A stretch of 64,000 bases of DNA from Macropodus opercularis (GCA_030770545.1 CM061098.1:10585001-10649000); one strand, 5' to 3'. Shown: positions 27,101 to 41,835, numbered from the stretch's first letter. Made by a program: numbers and translations. Notes: generated by a model not told the origin, from the letters alone.

Positions 27101-30100
27101 AAAAATCCCTTATATCTAAGGTTTTAGATGCAGGCTGAGTCATTCCCCGAGTGACGGATGAGAGCAGGTGAAGGGCAAACGGAATCATTTGTGCTGCATG
27201 CGCTTCATCCGTGTCTGTTCGTTGGACTGCGAGTCCTCAAGGTGCCTGTGCCGGACGTCCAGAGACAAATTCAGTGAGACAGATCGTTCCTGGAAGACGG
27301 ACGCTAACTGGAGACATGTGGTGGGAGCTGGTGCGCCCAGCCAGGTATGATGCTATTTCGCAATCTGTCTTCATGGTCGACGGCCTGAGCAGCACCCCGG
27401 GGCGATCCCATTGTCCTGTGCGCCAGCGTCTCCGGAAAGAAGCTGATTCATTTGGAGACAATAGTTCTGCTTCGGAGCATCTCTAACTCGCTGCTCACAT
27501 TCCTCCGTCGTGCTTTTTTAAGTTTTCCTCTCTGCCCTTGCATTTTTCTCTCTGGTTCATGTGTGATATCCATTAGTTGTGATGGATTTGACCTGGATTA
27601 AACATGTTCAAATCATCATCATTTATCATCTGTGCTCACACAGGCTCTTCTCCCAGTATATCTCAGTAGCTTCTCCTCTCGTCTGTTTACCGTGCACCTT
27701 TTAGTTTTATGTGGACAAAGGTGGAAAAAAAACCACAGTCCAAAAACAACACAGCCACTATTGGACACAGGCCTTGTGCACTGGCCTGGCTTCACACGGG
27801 GTTTAAACCTGAGGAAACCAGTTTTTCTTAAAGGAAATCAGTTTTGATCTGCTGTTATACTCTGTTATTAAATGGAAAGTGAGGTAAAAGATGTGCACTG
27901 GGGCGTTAACGCGAGAAAAATCCATCACCATGCAAGACAGCTGCAGTAACAAGACCCGTTCTTCATGCGTTTCTCTCTTATCGTGGCTTTGTCAAAGTTT
28001 GAGGGCAGTCGTTAGGATGGTCATACTCAACATAAAGAGAAAAAACACGCACTTAACCTGCTACTTAGTGGCTTTGGCAGCGAGCCTGCAGTAAAGATAA
28101 GACAATGCTACCGAGATGTCTGCAGCCCGAGGCCTGCGCCGCCTTACTTCACTGGGAAAATAGAAACTAATACTCTGCTTCAGAGAATTATTTCTCACTG
28201 CAGGCTACATAAGACACAGCACAAGACCTGTATCCTGAGAGTTGGGGGGGGGGGTTTATATGAAGCAAATGAATGAAGAGAGTGAACAAGAGAGATCGTC
28301 TTAGTGGCACAAAAAAGCGATTTGGGATCAGGTTTGGTTTCCTTCTTCAGAGTTTCCTGGAAGCAGTTGTTTAACACTTTGCCACCAAGTGACGTAGTTT
28401 GCCTTAAAATAACCTTGACTCCTTTTTCTGTGAGTAATAAAATAATAGTCTGAACGAACTACATAAAGTATATTATTAGATGTATTGTGAGTTACCCTCT
28501 GAGGACAGCGCTGTGTGAAAATAGATGCTCCTTCAAAACACAGACACTGTCGTCTGGTCATTTAAACGCGGTGCACAGTAAAAGCCTGGAAGTGAAGCCT
28601 AGAAAAGCCAAAGAGTCTGGTTTGCTGACTCCTTTTTGTGACATTTTAATCCTTCACTGAGAACCAGAGGCAGTTTCAAGGTTTTGCGTGCGCTGACTGT
28701 TTGTTTATCCAGTTTGCAGACCTGTGTTCTCCAAACACATCTGACGCTGCTTTGATTCGTCAAAACCGTCAATTTCCCCCAAACACTTGCATCATCTGAT
28801 TCCTCTCTGTCCAAACGCATGTGGCTTCCTCCCCTTCGTCCGGTAGTTTCCCTGTAGCCTCTGACACTGGTGCAATCCCAAAGGGCCAATTACCTCATAG
28901 GTTAAGCTTTTATGAGTTAAAACAGCGATAGAAGCGATTAAATGAGTGGTAATGCCAGGTTATTGTCATTTAGGTTTATAATGTACACGAATTCCTGAAT
29001 GTTTCTTCATCTTTTTCATAAATTTAGACCCTAATGATGAAGCATTATTTGAGAAATACTTACAGCCTACATCTGGTGGTCAGGGGAAGTGGGTGGTGCT
29101 GAGGCCTTTAGACTTTTAACCTGCAGGTTTGATCGGAGAAGAACAGCAACAGGTGCTGCGACTGTAGGAATGCCTGTAATCCCATACACATTTTTTTGGA
29201 AGCTGCAGTGTTTTGCTGTACAAGCGGCCGATCAGCTATAGGGAAACCCATCGTACACATGCGAAGCGAGTGAGTGTAAAAAGAGGGACGCAGGCAGGGA
29301 AGAGATGGAAAGAGCAGAAAGAAATAGACGTATCAGTGAACAACGGCATCCAAAGCGTGGATGGTTTGCTTTCTGCGTCTTGTTGATAAATCTTAGCGTG
29401 GAACATTGTGTAGCTCTCTTACCGCATGGCACCACTTATTACACATGGCACTCGGCAAAAAAATGTGCTGACTGTTTACTTTCACGCAGAGCTCGGGGTA
29501 GAGGAGAGGTCAGGCTTTGGCCGTTGTTGGTTTAGGGCCTGGCGAACAGAGACTTCGCTTTCCACTCTGCCTTTCGCCGTTTCTGTAATATTTTGATAAG
29601 CTCAAATTCACCATGTTCAGTACAGTATGAATGGACAAGTGTTCAGCTTGTTACAGTAGATCTCGGAGACCTCAAAGAGTCAACACAGACGTTTAATCTC
29701 CAAACCCAATTTGTTCCATGCCGACCGCCTCGTATCTGCGGCCGCCTGAGCTTCTGTGCAGCAGCTTCAGAGGACTCGAGTGATGTCATGCCGTCGTTAT
29801 CGCCGAGTCGCCTCCGACGGTGGGGCCCTGACTACAGCTGAATAAAGCTCATTCAGACTCTTTAAGTCCGTATTTCTCCTTCTCTTCACATGTCACATGC
29901 GTTCGTTCCTCGCTGCTCTTGTCTCAGGTAGAATAATATTGTCTAGGTCGAGTGTCGGCGTGAGGCTGGAGGTAATCGCGCCCAGACTCTGCTGCTACTT
30001 AAGCTGCTGCGGTACTTCTCGATTACTCACACTGTACCGCAGGTCGTAATTAACCCGAGGCAAAGCACTGACCTGTGACAAGCACACTGCTCGACGCTGC

Positions 30101-33100
30101 CCGGTCCAGCACGGCACGGTCCACTACAGCGCGATGGAGACGGAGAGGGGCTGCAGATTAAACCTGGCCTGAGGCGGAGAGGAAACATTCCAGAGAAATA
30201 AGCAGACATTACAACAGAGGAAAGGTTTGGGAAATAAGCCAGAAACTGTGAGGGAGTTACTTCTGAATCACAATGTGAATGATATTGTCCTGCAGTCACA
30301 TGGTGGTTATTTATACTGCAGCTGCGCTGAGGAATAGTTGGAACAAGCTCAAAGTGAAGTGATTGTGAGAGCACCTCAGAGGCAGCTGCCTAGTTAGTAG
30401 AACAGCCCAGAAATCTCTCATGATATTCGGGAGAGGCTGGAGTCATCGCACCGTTGTGTCCAATAGCTCATTGGTAGTAAAATCCCATCCGTTGATGAGC
30501 TAAAGGTCATCTAGTCAGTGAAGGGAGGGAATTTATACCTGTCACAACACTGGAAAAAGTCAAGCTGCATGATTTACTCTGTCCACAGTTTACAGCGTTG
30601 GTCACATTTCTTGTGATGTATGTGTGTAATATTTTCAGTTTCTTTTCAATAGTTAGTCACATCTAATCTTGTGTAACCCATCTTTAAAGTAGTGTTAACA
30701 GCCATGACTGTCTCACTTTCCTTAATGCGGCGCTAGCTCCCAGAGTCTCCCAGTGCAGGAGAACAGTTGTTTAAAGTGAATATGGAAACAAAACATAAAT
30801 TTCCTTATGAGTAAACTCGCAGGGCCTGAACGCTCTTCACTTCACGGGGTCATGAGAATATTTGGTCAGTAAGGGAGTAGTAGTATTGCTGTAGTTTCCG
30901 TTCGTTTTAGCTGATTTGCAGTACATCAAAGTGTTTCCCACAAAGTCATGTCGTCAATTATTCCCGCATTTTGCTAATTGCAACAGAACGTACACACGGA
31001 GACACTCCCCACAGATTTTAACCGTGCATTTACCACAGGTATGTTAACTGGGCCTGGCTTTGGTCTCCGTGCATTAGCTGCACATTCCGGCGGTGGGATA
31101 ATGGGAAGTTCTATTAGCAGCTATTTGTGGCTGTGCTGTGGCGTGTTTCTCCAGATTCCAACATTAGCTAAAGCTGGGGCTTTAACCTGAAGGGAGTGAG
31201 GGCCTGCCACGTCTGTTCTGGACCTCTTTCTGACGCGTGTCCTTGCAGACCACGTGCTTGCGTAGTGTGTGTGACCTTGTTGTGCGTGGCTGTGGTCGCT
31301 CTGGCCTCCGTGCTGCTTTCCAGCTTCACACTCGGTCACATGTCCCCTACATGCATTTCGCACCTTCCCCTCTGCTCGTTCTTCGTGTACTGTACCTGCA
31401 CCGCTGTGACTCCTTGCGTGTGCGTGTGACCGATGGAGACCTCGCGGCCGTGGCAGTGAGGGGCGACCCGCTGATACTGAGCCACAGCAGGAGAGCTTCC
31501 TTGTCCCCTGCTTATAGAAAGCAAACAAGCTAATCAGAGCCAGTTCAGTCAGCTGGACGGAGGAGCGAGGACGCCGGCCGGCCTGCTGCAGAGCTCTCAC
31601 AGTTACGGTGTGTAGGTGGTGCGTGCAGATGTGCCCCCAGTAACCTCTCCGAAACACGGATAGTCTAAACGTTCTTAACGCTTCACTGGCCACATCCTGA
31701 GCTGCAGACATCATTAGCTCCAACCAACAACTTGGCCTGAAAAATACACACAAGTTTGTGCAAAACTCATCTTCTACGCTGGAACCTTTGACTATATTGC
31801 ATGGTCTTCGTCTGCAAATGAAGTTTGGGAACGTGAATCTAAATATCTTTATGCTGCAAGATGGCAAAACGTACTTTACACTGAATGATATTTATATTTC
31901 TAAACTAACTCTTATTAATCTCGTTCACACATTATTTCTATCTTTCCATTTCATTCGCGTGTATACGTAAAGTGACCTTTTTCGAGTCAACAAAGCAATA
32001 TTTTAGTCCTCCACCTGACTGGGGGTGTTTGGACTGAGTATCTGTGTTGTGTACAGGGAGCAGGCAGAGTTGCAAACATACAGAAGCTATAAGACTCAGT
32101 GGGGTTATGTAGTGTAATCAGATGTGTGTGTTTTAGTGGAAACAATTTATCCTCCCTGCTCTGTTCAAGTGTTTCTTTCCAGACAGAGTTTTAGTGCCGT
32201 GTGTGTGTTTGTAACATCAGGTGCATGTTTCAACTTTTCCATAAACCTTTGTAAACACACTTTCTTCTACTTCCCACTCTCCTGAAAAGACCACAAACAA
32301 ATAAATATCCGAACATCAGTCTGTTGCGTGTGTGACACGACGTGACCTTTGCCTCACCTGATAACCCTCAGTATGTCGTAAAGAAGCTGCTGCTCGGTTT
32401 GTGAGCTCCCTCTCCGTCGTTGACTTGCCAGCTAAGAATAATTTATGTGAACCCAGTTGTTGTCCATTGAACCCTTTGCTTGGTGTCAAGTTGTGTCCCT
32501 GAATTTTGGTCCTGGTTATATCTTCTTCTGTCAACACTCTCACGCTCCACATCCTGACCGTTCTCCACCAGGGACCGGGAGCCAGGAGGGATGTGCATGT
32601 TAAAGCTTGGCTTTCTTGCCGCCTTTCAGCCTTACGACAGAGGCCATTTGGAAGCTTTCCTTATCTCTCCCTGCTCTTCTTCACACAGACTGGCCTTCTC
32701 CCAAGATTAGACATTGCACGCACATGAGAGTACGCAAGAACATTTATCACATTTTCCCCCGAAACAACGTGGAGGTCAGCAGGTTGAAGTCGAGGAATTG
32801 GTATCGGCAAACAAAGTTGTTGTAAATATATCACATTATTTCACGGTTTTCTATTTTTGGTTTAAACCCATTGAGCCAAACGCTACTTGAGCTTGTAAGT
32901 TGGACGTGTTTCCGGCTGTGAAGAGAAAGTGTTACAACAAATTCTCTTTCTATAAAATCTCTCTAATATAAATTCCAATATATTAAGATAAGAATAAAAA
33001 AATAATTATCTAACAAATGAGCCAATAAATGAACAATTATGTTTAAAAAATACATTCTAAAGTAGGGATAGTGTGTTTTAACGCACCACCAGGAAGTGCT

Positions 33101-34266
33101 GAGAAAGTGATGCCTGCAATGTTGCTTAATAGAGTTAATGGACTGTGGTTTTCTTCAGCACAGTGTTTTATCATTCTTAATGTGAAGCCATGCTCTCCCT
33201 GATAACAGACTCCGTTGAATTTGCTCAGACTCGGGGTGTACACATGTACAGTGCTTGGTTTCTTTCATCTCTTCTGTACATGAATTACATCCATGTGTGT
33301 CCAATGCCAAGAACATACACATATCTATAGTGTAATGTAACAGAGATGCCTATCGAACATAGTCTTAAGTGGAAAAGTCTGAGATGTGACTGTAACTGCT
33401 ATGAAAATGAAAATCCACGCACTCACAGACGTCCACATATGGCAAACGTGCTCATTATCGAATCGACGGCCGACTGTGCCTGCCTGGTGTTTATGACACT
33501 GGTAACTTCAGGAATAAACCCTCCTCGTGGTTGTGCAACATGTTAGTGTCAGATGGGTTAGCAAAGCATATATAAAACACATCACCGCGCACATGTGGTC
33601 CTGGAAGCTCTTCAGGGACTGTTGCACAGTGGCCCAATCTGCAGCTTCGGTCAAACAAACATCAAAGACGCTGGAGGTTTAGAAAATGTGACGGTGTTTG
33701 TACCACAGCGGGGGAAACCTCAGAGCCTGTTAACCTGAGACATGCACTTCTAAACACCTTCCTCCTGCCTGCTTCCACTGATACATCGCAGGGCTGTCAG
33801 GCCTCAGGAGGGTTTGTATACATGTTGGTTGGGCTTTGAGGCTGTCCAATCTGTGCCCACGCTACTAGATTAGTCTGCATGCATGAGGTGTGTCCGCCCC
33901 GTGCGCTGGTGGTCACAGTGCATCCTGTGTGCGAGTGAGGCCCTCGGACATGTGGCAGGTACTGCAGCCCTGTCACTGTGGTGAGTCATACCTTGGGGGA
34001 AACTGGACGCTCTTCAAAGTGAGTTTGTTTCTGCTGTGGTGAAATGAGCTGAGAGGATCTGGACCCGGCACATGAAAGACGCCGGGAGTGTGGTGGAGCC
34101 GCTGCACGGCTCGGATCTGTGTTTAGGAGAGCTGCACCACAAGCAGTAGCACCCGCTCCAGCCGTTTTTATGAGGGTCCACAGATGCGGTAGGAAGGTAA
34201 CTTCACGGTGAAGAGACTTGTTCTGAGTGCAGTACCTACTAGATGCTGTTGGTTGATGTGGGATGT

Positions 34267-34293
34267 AAGAAAGAAAAGAAAAGAAAAGAAAAG
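34267..34293. repeat. (AAAAG)n pentanucleotide array
   Basis: About five AAAAG units, purine-only on the + strand. Confidence 0.9.
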
Positions 34294-37200
34294 CTAAATA
34301 ACTGACAGAAAGAAATGATCCAGAAAATCACATTAGCAGAAATAGATCAAGGGTAGAACACATGATTGCGTGACTTTGATCTGTAAAACCACTCCCACAA
34401 GCTCACCCAAGTGAGATTTATAACTTTTTTTTTTTATAAATTACAGTATTTACTATGCTTCATTTAATCCCAACATCAAGAAAGATGTCATTATGTCAAC
34501 GTGCAATTACAGAGATCGAGTTATATTTATACTCGCTTTATTAACAACATCAGGAAATGTCTTCGCAGTGAGAAACGCAACCACAACAGCTTGCGCAGTG
34601 TTTCTTTGACACATCATGACATATACATGTGTACACTGCCGTAAACAGGACACATTTTCACTTCAGCTTTCATACTGCAGTGTTTACTGAACGTCAGCCA
34701 CAAGATACCGATATCCTGAACGCTGTGGCTGCCACCTGGCTGTCCATGCAGCTGCAGCCTATGACACTGGCCTTGAGCGCAACTGCATGTAATGATGAAG
34801 CCAGTGGGGCCGTAATGAGGGCATCCATCAACAAGGGCCCGAGTGGAGCCCAGAAAGACACAGGTGGGACTGTAAACTGCTCCACACAAGCACAGGACTG
34901 TTTCAGAGATCAGTTTATTTCAAGTGGATCCTACTAAACAAAACTGTTGTACATTTTATTTTTGTAGCAACATCTATAACAATTAAATGACAAGTGAACA
35001 GGTTAGTTGATGAATTGAAATACCTCCAGCGCAACAACTGAACAATTCCCTTACTCTTGCGTTTTTTCTTTACATATTCCAAGAACAAGGATGAATGTGG
35101 AAAGTGCCATGGATTCCCCTCAGCTACACCTCCTGCTCCCTGGCCTCATATAATGTCCTGAATGCACTCTGTGTGTTTCCTAACAGCTGGGCTGGTCCCA
35201 CTGAACCAAAACACCATGGATGGCTGCTAATAACCCACCCTAATAATCCCTACATTACCTAATGTCTTTCTGCTTTCAGTGTCATTAAACAGCCATTCAT
35301 TATAATGCCAGCAGCTTGTGCTGTTGCGACCACAGTCCCAGAGGTGGGACTGGACGTTAGAAGGCGGCGGGTGGACTTTGCTGAGCTCTTGCCCTTGGGT
35401 ATGGGTGGTTGCTGATTACCCAGGGTCCCAAAGAGGTGAAGCCCAGTACGGAGCTCCCTCAGCAGGGCATCTGGTTAATGAGCGCTGGCCGTGCTGCTGG
35501 AGCCCAGGACTGGGATGGCAGGAAATACACACACAAGCTGGATATTGTACTAGGAGACAGCCACACAAGCACAGTCTCCATGTTCCGTTGCTCCGTGCTC
35601 CATTTCCTCCTCGCAGTGGGGCACCACGCCTGCCGCGAGGACCCACAAGACAAGTAGCTCAACGTGAAACACGCGCTCGATGGTTTACATTAAAGTCACA
35701 TTTTGTGAAACTGGCAAATTTGACTCTAACAAAATTCACATGTAGATGAAGTCGTTTAATGTTGTCACAGAGGTTTCTGCTCCGCTGAAATCCTGATTTT
35801 ATCCCAGATTAACTTTGAATTTAAGACATTGTGAAGCTTGCAATATGGCTTAACTTCGCGTCTCTGGACCTAATTGGCTGCATAGAGGAGGCCCCCTGGA
35901 GGACGGCTGGTTGTACGCTGGGGACTCTCAGAACTTTACTGGAAGCCATTAAGGAAACAAGACATTTCCGACCGCAGGGAACTAGAAAAAAGACAGAAAC
36001 TATGACAAAGGGAGAAAAAATGAGGCGCTTAGAGTTGTGAAGAACATGACTGTGCTGTGTGCGTTTGTTGTGTAGATTGGGGGGGGGGGTTGCCTCTTTG
36101 TCCGGGTCGCGTGCCAGCAGAGCTTCATCAACCTGTGACGTTTTTGATCTGCAAGACAGACCCGCAAACAGACGGTTCTACGCGTTACCATCCATCAGCC
36201 GTTTGTCGCGATCAGGTTTCAGAGTTGAACTTCACTTCGTCTGTCCCCTGTGGCAGTGGCTCTTCAAAAGCTCGGTGCTTTTCTGTGTACACAACGCTCT
36301 GGTGCGGAGTGAGGAGAAAACACGGCCGCAGTCTTCAGAGGAAGCCACAGGAACAGCTTCAATATGAAACTCACGGCCTGCGTGTCACTTTCAACTTCAG
36401 CTGGTGAAGCTGAAGGAAAGTCTTCATTATGGCTGAGGCATTATGGGAAGCGTGAGCTTGGGGATAGTGAGCAGCGGCTCCGTTGCATGGTGGTAGGATC
36501 ACATGGAAGCAATTGGGTTGCCCTCCCTGGAATATTTATGTATCGGTGAATTATTCTAAGCATGTTCACTGTGTTTATTTCTACAGTAATGTCAGGCCGC
36601 ATGTTAAAGCATGCAGCCAATCTGTCCACCCTGCAAGGGGTGGAATAAAAAACAAATCCAGCGTGCATCTATTGACAGTGCAGCACCAAACTGGACCCTT
36701 TCAGAGACCGTCCCATATCTAAACACCGTTAAAGACTCATAAAAGCTCAACATAATATTTAGATATCTGTCGTCTTATGCTGTTGTGAAGGAGCGGTACT
36801 AAGAGGAAGTTCCTTTCGTTTGTGGTATCCATTCCTATCACAACACACAAGCTCCAGTTTCCCATGGTTGTGTTTGTTGTACTGACTTGTGGCACCAGCG
36901 TTCCAACACACACAACGTGGACAAGGACGAAAGTCCTGCTGGAGCTGTTTAGCGTTGTTGGGCACAACACAATGAGAAGGGTTTTTTCAGCACAGCAGAG
37001 AAATAAGTTACAGCTGAGTCTATTGAATTATTTGTCTTAGTGATACGTTAAACATCAGCACTGATTAAACAGGGACAATGCACTGAGTTTGTTTTTCATA
37101 CACTAATCATCTTAAAGGTATTTATTAGCATAAACATCTGTTCCTTTCCTTTCATTTATTTAAAATAAATATATATATACCATAACTATATCACTGTTGT

Positions 37201-37515
37201 GGTTTACGAGAGAGGAGGATATCAAAGGACAACTGCAGGACGCCATGAACATGAGAAAGCAAAAAGAGAAGGAGCCAGAGAAATAGATGTGTATGGGTGG
37301 AAGTGAGAGCATGAGAGAAGTCGAGATCCAGACAGGAAGACTCGACAGTGAGGGAGGAGAGAGAGGTGTGGAGCAACGGAGTGACGGAGGATTTCTTACA
37401 TTCATTATGACACAGCCCCAACGTGACTCTGGACAAACCTGGCCTCAACCTGCAACACGTGACCTGCATCAAAGTGCATCTAGACGACGTCTGCGCTCGC
37501 CTGCATAGAAATGTG

Positions 37516-37518
<3 letters not shown>

Positions 37519-37549
<31 letters not shown>
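37519..37549. repeat. (GT)n microsatellite
   Basis: Pure GT run of about 15 units. It lies about 90 bp upstream of a CA-linked dispersed repeat. Confidence 0.95.
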
Positions 37550-37551
<2 letters not shown>

Positions 37552-37638
37552 GGTTGGAGTTTAGTGACAGATTTACGAGCTCCACCAACCTGGAGGCTGG
37601 AGGTCACATGCTGAATGTGTTATACGCCTCAACCGTGT

Positions 37639-37765
37639 CACACACACACGCACACACCTCTGTCTTTGTGAGGACACTTAATGACACAATGCTTTAATTT
37701 AACAGTAACCATCACATTTGTCCAACAACCAACCCCTATCATAACGAAAACTAATCCTAAGCTTA
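37639..37765 (+). repeat. CA-linked GAGGACAC dispersed repeat copy
   Basis: A CA array (37639-37657) leads into TCTTTGTGAGGACACTTA, then AGTAACCATCACATTTGT and CCAACCCCTATC. The order is the reverse complement of the copy at about 17001-17165: GAGGACA end, an ACCATC element, then a TAACCC-like interior. The copy is strongly decayed and its 3' end is uncertain. Confidence 0.6.
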
Positions 37766-40700
37766 GCTGTAGAAACCAGCTCTCAACCGTCGGGTGGCAC
37801 TGGTCAGTCGCTCTACGGTGCCTCGTTGTGTTTCCTCTGTCACAACACGCAGTGACCTGCTGTCCACAGCCTGCTTCTCGGTGCGTACGTCAGACGTTAG
37901 CGTGCGTGTGGTGGGTTTAAGCGTGAGGTCTGATTAAGATGGAGGACAGGAGACATGATGGGTAAAGAAACATGTTCTGGATCAGACATGAAAGAACAAA
38001 GTCGGATCATGTTGCTCGGTATCATTAATATCTATCAGGAGCGATGTAAAGCGCAAAAACTGCCAGACGGAGAAGGATGAGAGGCTGAGAGGCCAGGAAG
38101 ATAAAAAGGGGGAGACGTTTCTCAGGGTCGTGCTGTTGCCCTCTCCTACTTACTCCATTCATTCGTTACCTCCCCACTCTGCTGCTGTCACTTTTAGGAC
38201 TACTTTTATCTCCTGTGGGGTGGTTTGGTTATGAAATCCAAAACCCCTGGGAGAGAGTCTACTTACTGCTCGTTATGCTCAGACTTTCAGATTGGTTTAA
38301 AGAATTTATGTGAAACTAAGTTAACTGACTCCCAATATGTCCATCTAGAGGACAGCAGCTTATAGGAGAATGTGCTGTGAAAGGCGCGTTAGTCAGCTGT
38401 GAGTCTAGAAATGGATCCGGCTGCCAGTGATCCTCTGTCTGGTATTCATCTCCACTCCTTTGTCATAAACAGGTGCTTTACGTTTGACCTGCTCCTCTGC
38501 CACTGTAATCACTGACAGACAGAACATTTAACTGGATCCTCTTAGCGCCTTCCCTGCCAAAGTCTGGCTTGTTTTTGCACTCATTAAAACAAGCGGAGTG
38601 AATTTGAGTTTGGAAGCGTTTCGATCTCTTGCTGTGGCTTAACTTTCAGCAAAATTGTTGCTGTTTTTTAGTAATGGTTTTACCAAAAGGTTTACTGAGG
38701 AGGGACGTGCTTTAGAAGCCATGTTGGATTTTGGGCGAGCGACTCGCCTTGGCCACAGTCAGGTGAATGCAGACAAAGCCTCCATTGTTTGAGAAGTCTA
38801 AATAGAGCCTTTCACTACAAACGTCCTCTGACGGATTTATGAGGCCAGACCCATCCTGTGAATTAAAATATGAAACATTTCAAAGCGGTGCTACCATTTG
38901 CAACAGATGGCAGAGACCCTAAATCACTTTTGGACTAACCACAAAATGTATTTCTTGTAGTGATGTATCGTTTTACCCACAACACCCGCTGATTTGGGAG
39001 TCCAGCCTCGTCCAAGAACCTGTCTGCTGGTCAGAGGGGCGTTGCGACCACAAGCGCTGTTCTTCCACTTGACCTGGCAGGCGTCTGCTGAGTCCACCCG
39101 GCTGTACTCATACTGTACATCAGGGTGGCTCTAAACCCACAGGGTGAAGGTGTCTGGTCTCTGTCTCGTTCCCTGGCTGAGAGCTTGTTGGCGTGTGCTT
39201 TGTCGGGAAATGAGGGGAAGTGAATTTGAACAGCAGCACCTGAGGCGGTTCTCAGATAGCCCGGCAGGACCTCAGCGCATGAGGCGAACCAAAGACACTG
39301 AAGGTGACACGACTGGGATCGCGGACAAGGAGTTAGATGAGCATGTGTTGAGTGGAATTCAGATGATGACTCGCGTACTGCTCTCTTTCAGCAGCTGTGA
39401 TCGCCCCTCGTGTATGAATGGTAATACAGAGATGCGATTGGTAGACGGATGAGTGGCACATGCCTCTGTCCTGCCCTCCCAGCTGCGTTCACTTTCACCG
39501 CTGCAGACGAAGGCTATCGGACGCACAGGTTCAGCGCCGGTTGCAGCTGTTGCACAGCTTGCCTGGTTTGAGACGCGCATCCTCCTCATGCGCGCACAAC
39601 TGTAAAAACACACAGTAGATGTCTCTAACGCCGTCTCACGCACATGATGGTATGTGTGCTGGTTACGTGAATGGAAGCTCGCAACAGGCTGAAACGCCGT
39701 TAAAGGCTCCACAGCCATTCCAGTCACGCTCTGACCCCAGGAGTCTGAGCGGCCGATTGGACCAAATATGGAACCCGCCAATCGCCAGTGATACCCGATC
39801 CCCTCCTATAAAGTTCACGCTGGGGCAAGTCTGCACCTGCTGCAAGGGCAGCGACAACACAACTCACAAGTGTGGACACACGACACCATCGCTCGTGGTT
39901 TATGTAACGTCACAGGGAGCGAGGGACATTTGTTGGCATCCCTCCTATGCCTGTGCCTCACCTGTGTAGTACAACAAACACGTCGCGGTCTTTGAAGACG
40001 CATGTGGTAACGCACTATGACAGGTTGTGAGTGATCTCAGGCCTCATTCGCGTCCCAACAGGCTGAAGCAGCTCCTCAGGTGACGTGACACCATGTCCTA
40101 TAGTGTGACACAGAGAGATTTCTGTTTTGATGGTTTGAACCTTAAAGCAACGTGGACCTAGTTTTCTAGTTGTTTCATGCTCCCCCAGCGAAGAGCGTTG
40201 CCTTAGCAGTCTAACAGGTATTTACATGCCACATGTTTCACATAATAACATCACGTTCTCGTGTAGGCTGAGGTTGTTATTCCACATTAACGCTGATTCT
40301 CTGTCATTGATTCTCGAGCCACATGTATCAGATGGCAGTATGGGAGCGTTAAGCCAGCGTGGGTTAGCCGAGCAGGAGGCTTTGCAACGAGACGTAATAG
40401 CTACCAGACCCGAAACAATGCAGTGCTGGCACCCAGTCGTGCTACGGCTAAAATATGGAAATAAAGGTAATAGAAGCAAAGTGTTAGAGCACTGTAATGG
40501 TGGTGAGGTCAAAAAAGATGGAGGATGGAAGAAATTAGATCATATCCAAGCAAAGTCCTCACAATGGTCAAGCTGTAGAAACATCCATAAACAAAGCTGG
40601 AAACATGGAAGTGAATAATGCAGAACATGAGTAAACCAGGGAGACCTCGTTTGACCACACATACACGCTCACTTGTCCATTTATTTACCGCTTAGCTGAG

Positions 40701-41563
40701 AAGATAATGAATAAAAAATGACTTCAAAGCATGTACAGTACAGGCCTGCAGGGCCCTATCATAGATAACTATAACGTTTCCACGACTCTGTTCACCTGAA
40801 TAAACTCATAACTGTGTAATCGGGCTGGACCACCTGCACCAGCTCCAATCATTTTAAACTTATTAGCCTGATCAGCTTCAGGTGTGAGAGGAGAGGAGAC
40901 CAGAACAAGTTAGCGTAGATGGAGGAGAAGGGCATGAGGTGAGACACCTGTGAAGAAGAAGGGATTTTTGTGTTCAGCTTGCCCAGGAGAGAAGGCAGAG
41001 GTCGGAATTCTTTCCAGAAAAGCTGTCAGGGGCTAATGATGGAGGGATAGAAATTCACACCATGTTTCCTCAACCACGGGCCACACATTGTCTTCTGTTA
41101 CAGCCGCACACGCGAATACTGCAGATCTCATTGAAAGTCGTGGTGATTAGTGAACTTTCCTCTTTATTCCCTTACACTCGAAGACCCACCCTCACTCCCT
41201 CCCTCCTCACCCGGCTCCTCGCCCTAACAGCTTCCAGAACGTCAAACGAGAACCACATTTTATGAATGAATAACGGACACAAAGATAAAAGGGCACTTTA
41301 TCCTGTTACAGACCACCATTCGACATAGGCTGGCACTGGACGAAACCAACACTTCAGAATACCCTTGTCGAATTACCACTGCATGCAGAGAAGCCGCGTA
41401 CATGCGTCACATCTGGTGCCTTCGTCACGTGGTGCTTTTAAAACCAGTGTTTGTGGATCATTAAGACACAGTTGTGCCGTGATGGGGTCGACTGAGATCC
41501 GACTGATCTACGAGCAAAAAGGAAATGTTCACCCTAACATAGCAGTGGTTTCCTCTTTCAAGG

Positions 41564-41564
<1 letters not shown>

Positions 41565-41597
<33 letters not shown>
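41565..41597. repeat. (TG)n microsatellite
   Basis: Pure TG run of about 16 units. A second and longer run starts 180 bp downstream. Confidence 0.95.
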
Positions 41598-41600
<3 letters not shown>

Positions 41601-41771
41601 CAGGTGCTGAGTTGCTCATTTGCATGCACCTGTGTTTGTGTGCTCAAAACCTCAGAAATACCAAAAATCCAGAGCATGTATTTAATGGAGCTGCCACCCA
41701 CGTTTGAAGCCTGTTTGAAGAATGGGGGAAATCGTAGTTCTCCCATAGAGCATCAACACAAACTCAGTGAC

Positions 41772-41776
<5 letters not shown>

Positions 41777-41834
<58 letters not shown>
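41777..41834. repeat. (GT)n microsatellite
   Basis: Pure GT run of 29 units. Together with the run at 41565-41597 it brackets 179 bp of ordinary sequence. Confidence 0.97.

Positions 41835-41835
<1 letters not shown>

Noticed and set aside
33361..33420. CDCNC string that could be the Cys-x-Cys linker of a transmembrane collagen.
   Set aside because: No Pro-Gly follows, no suitable donor in phase 1, and the flanking residues do not match the family.
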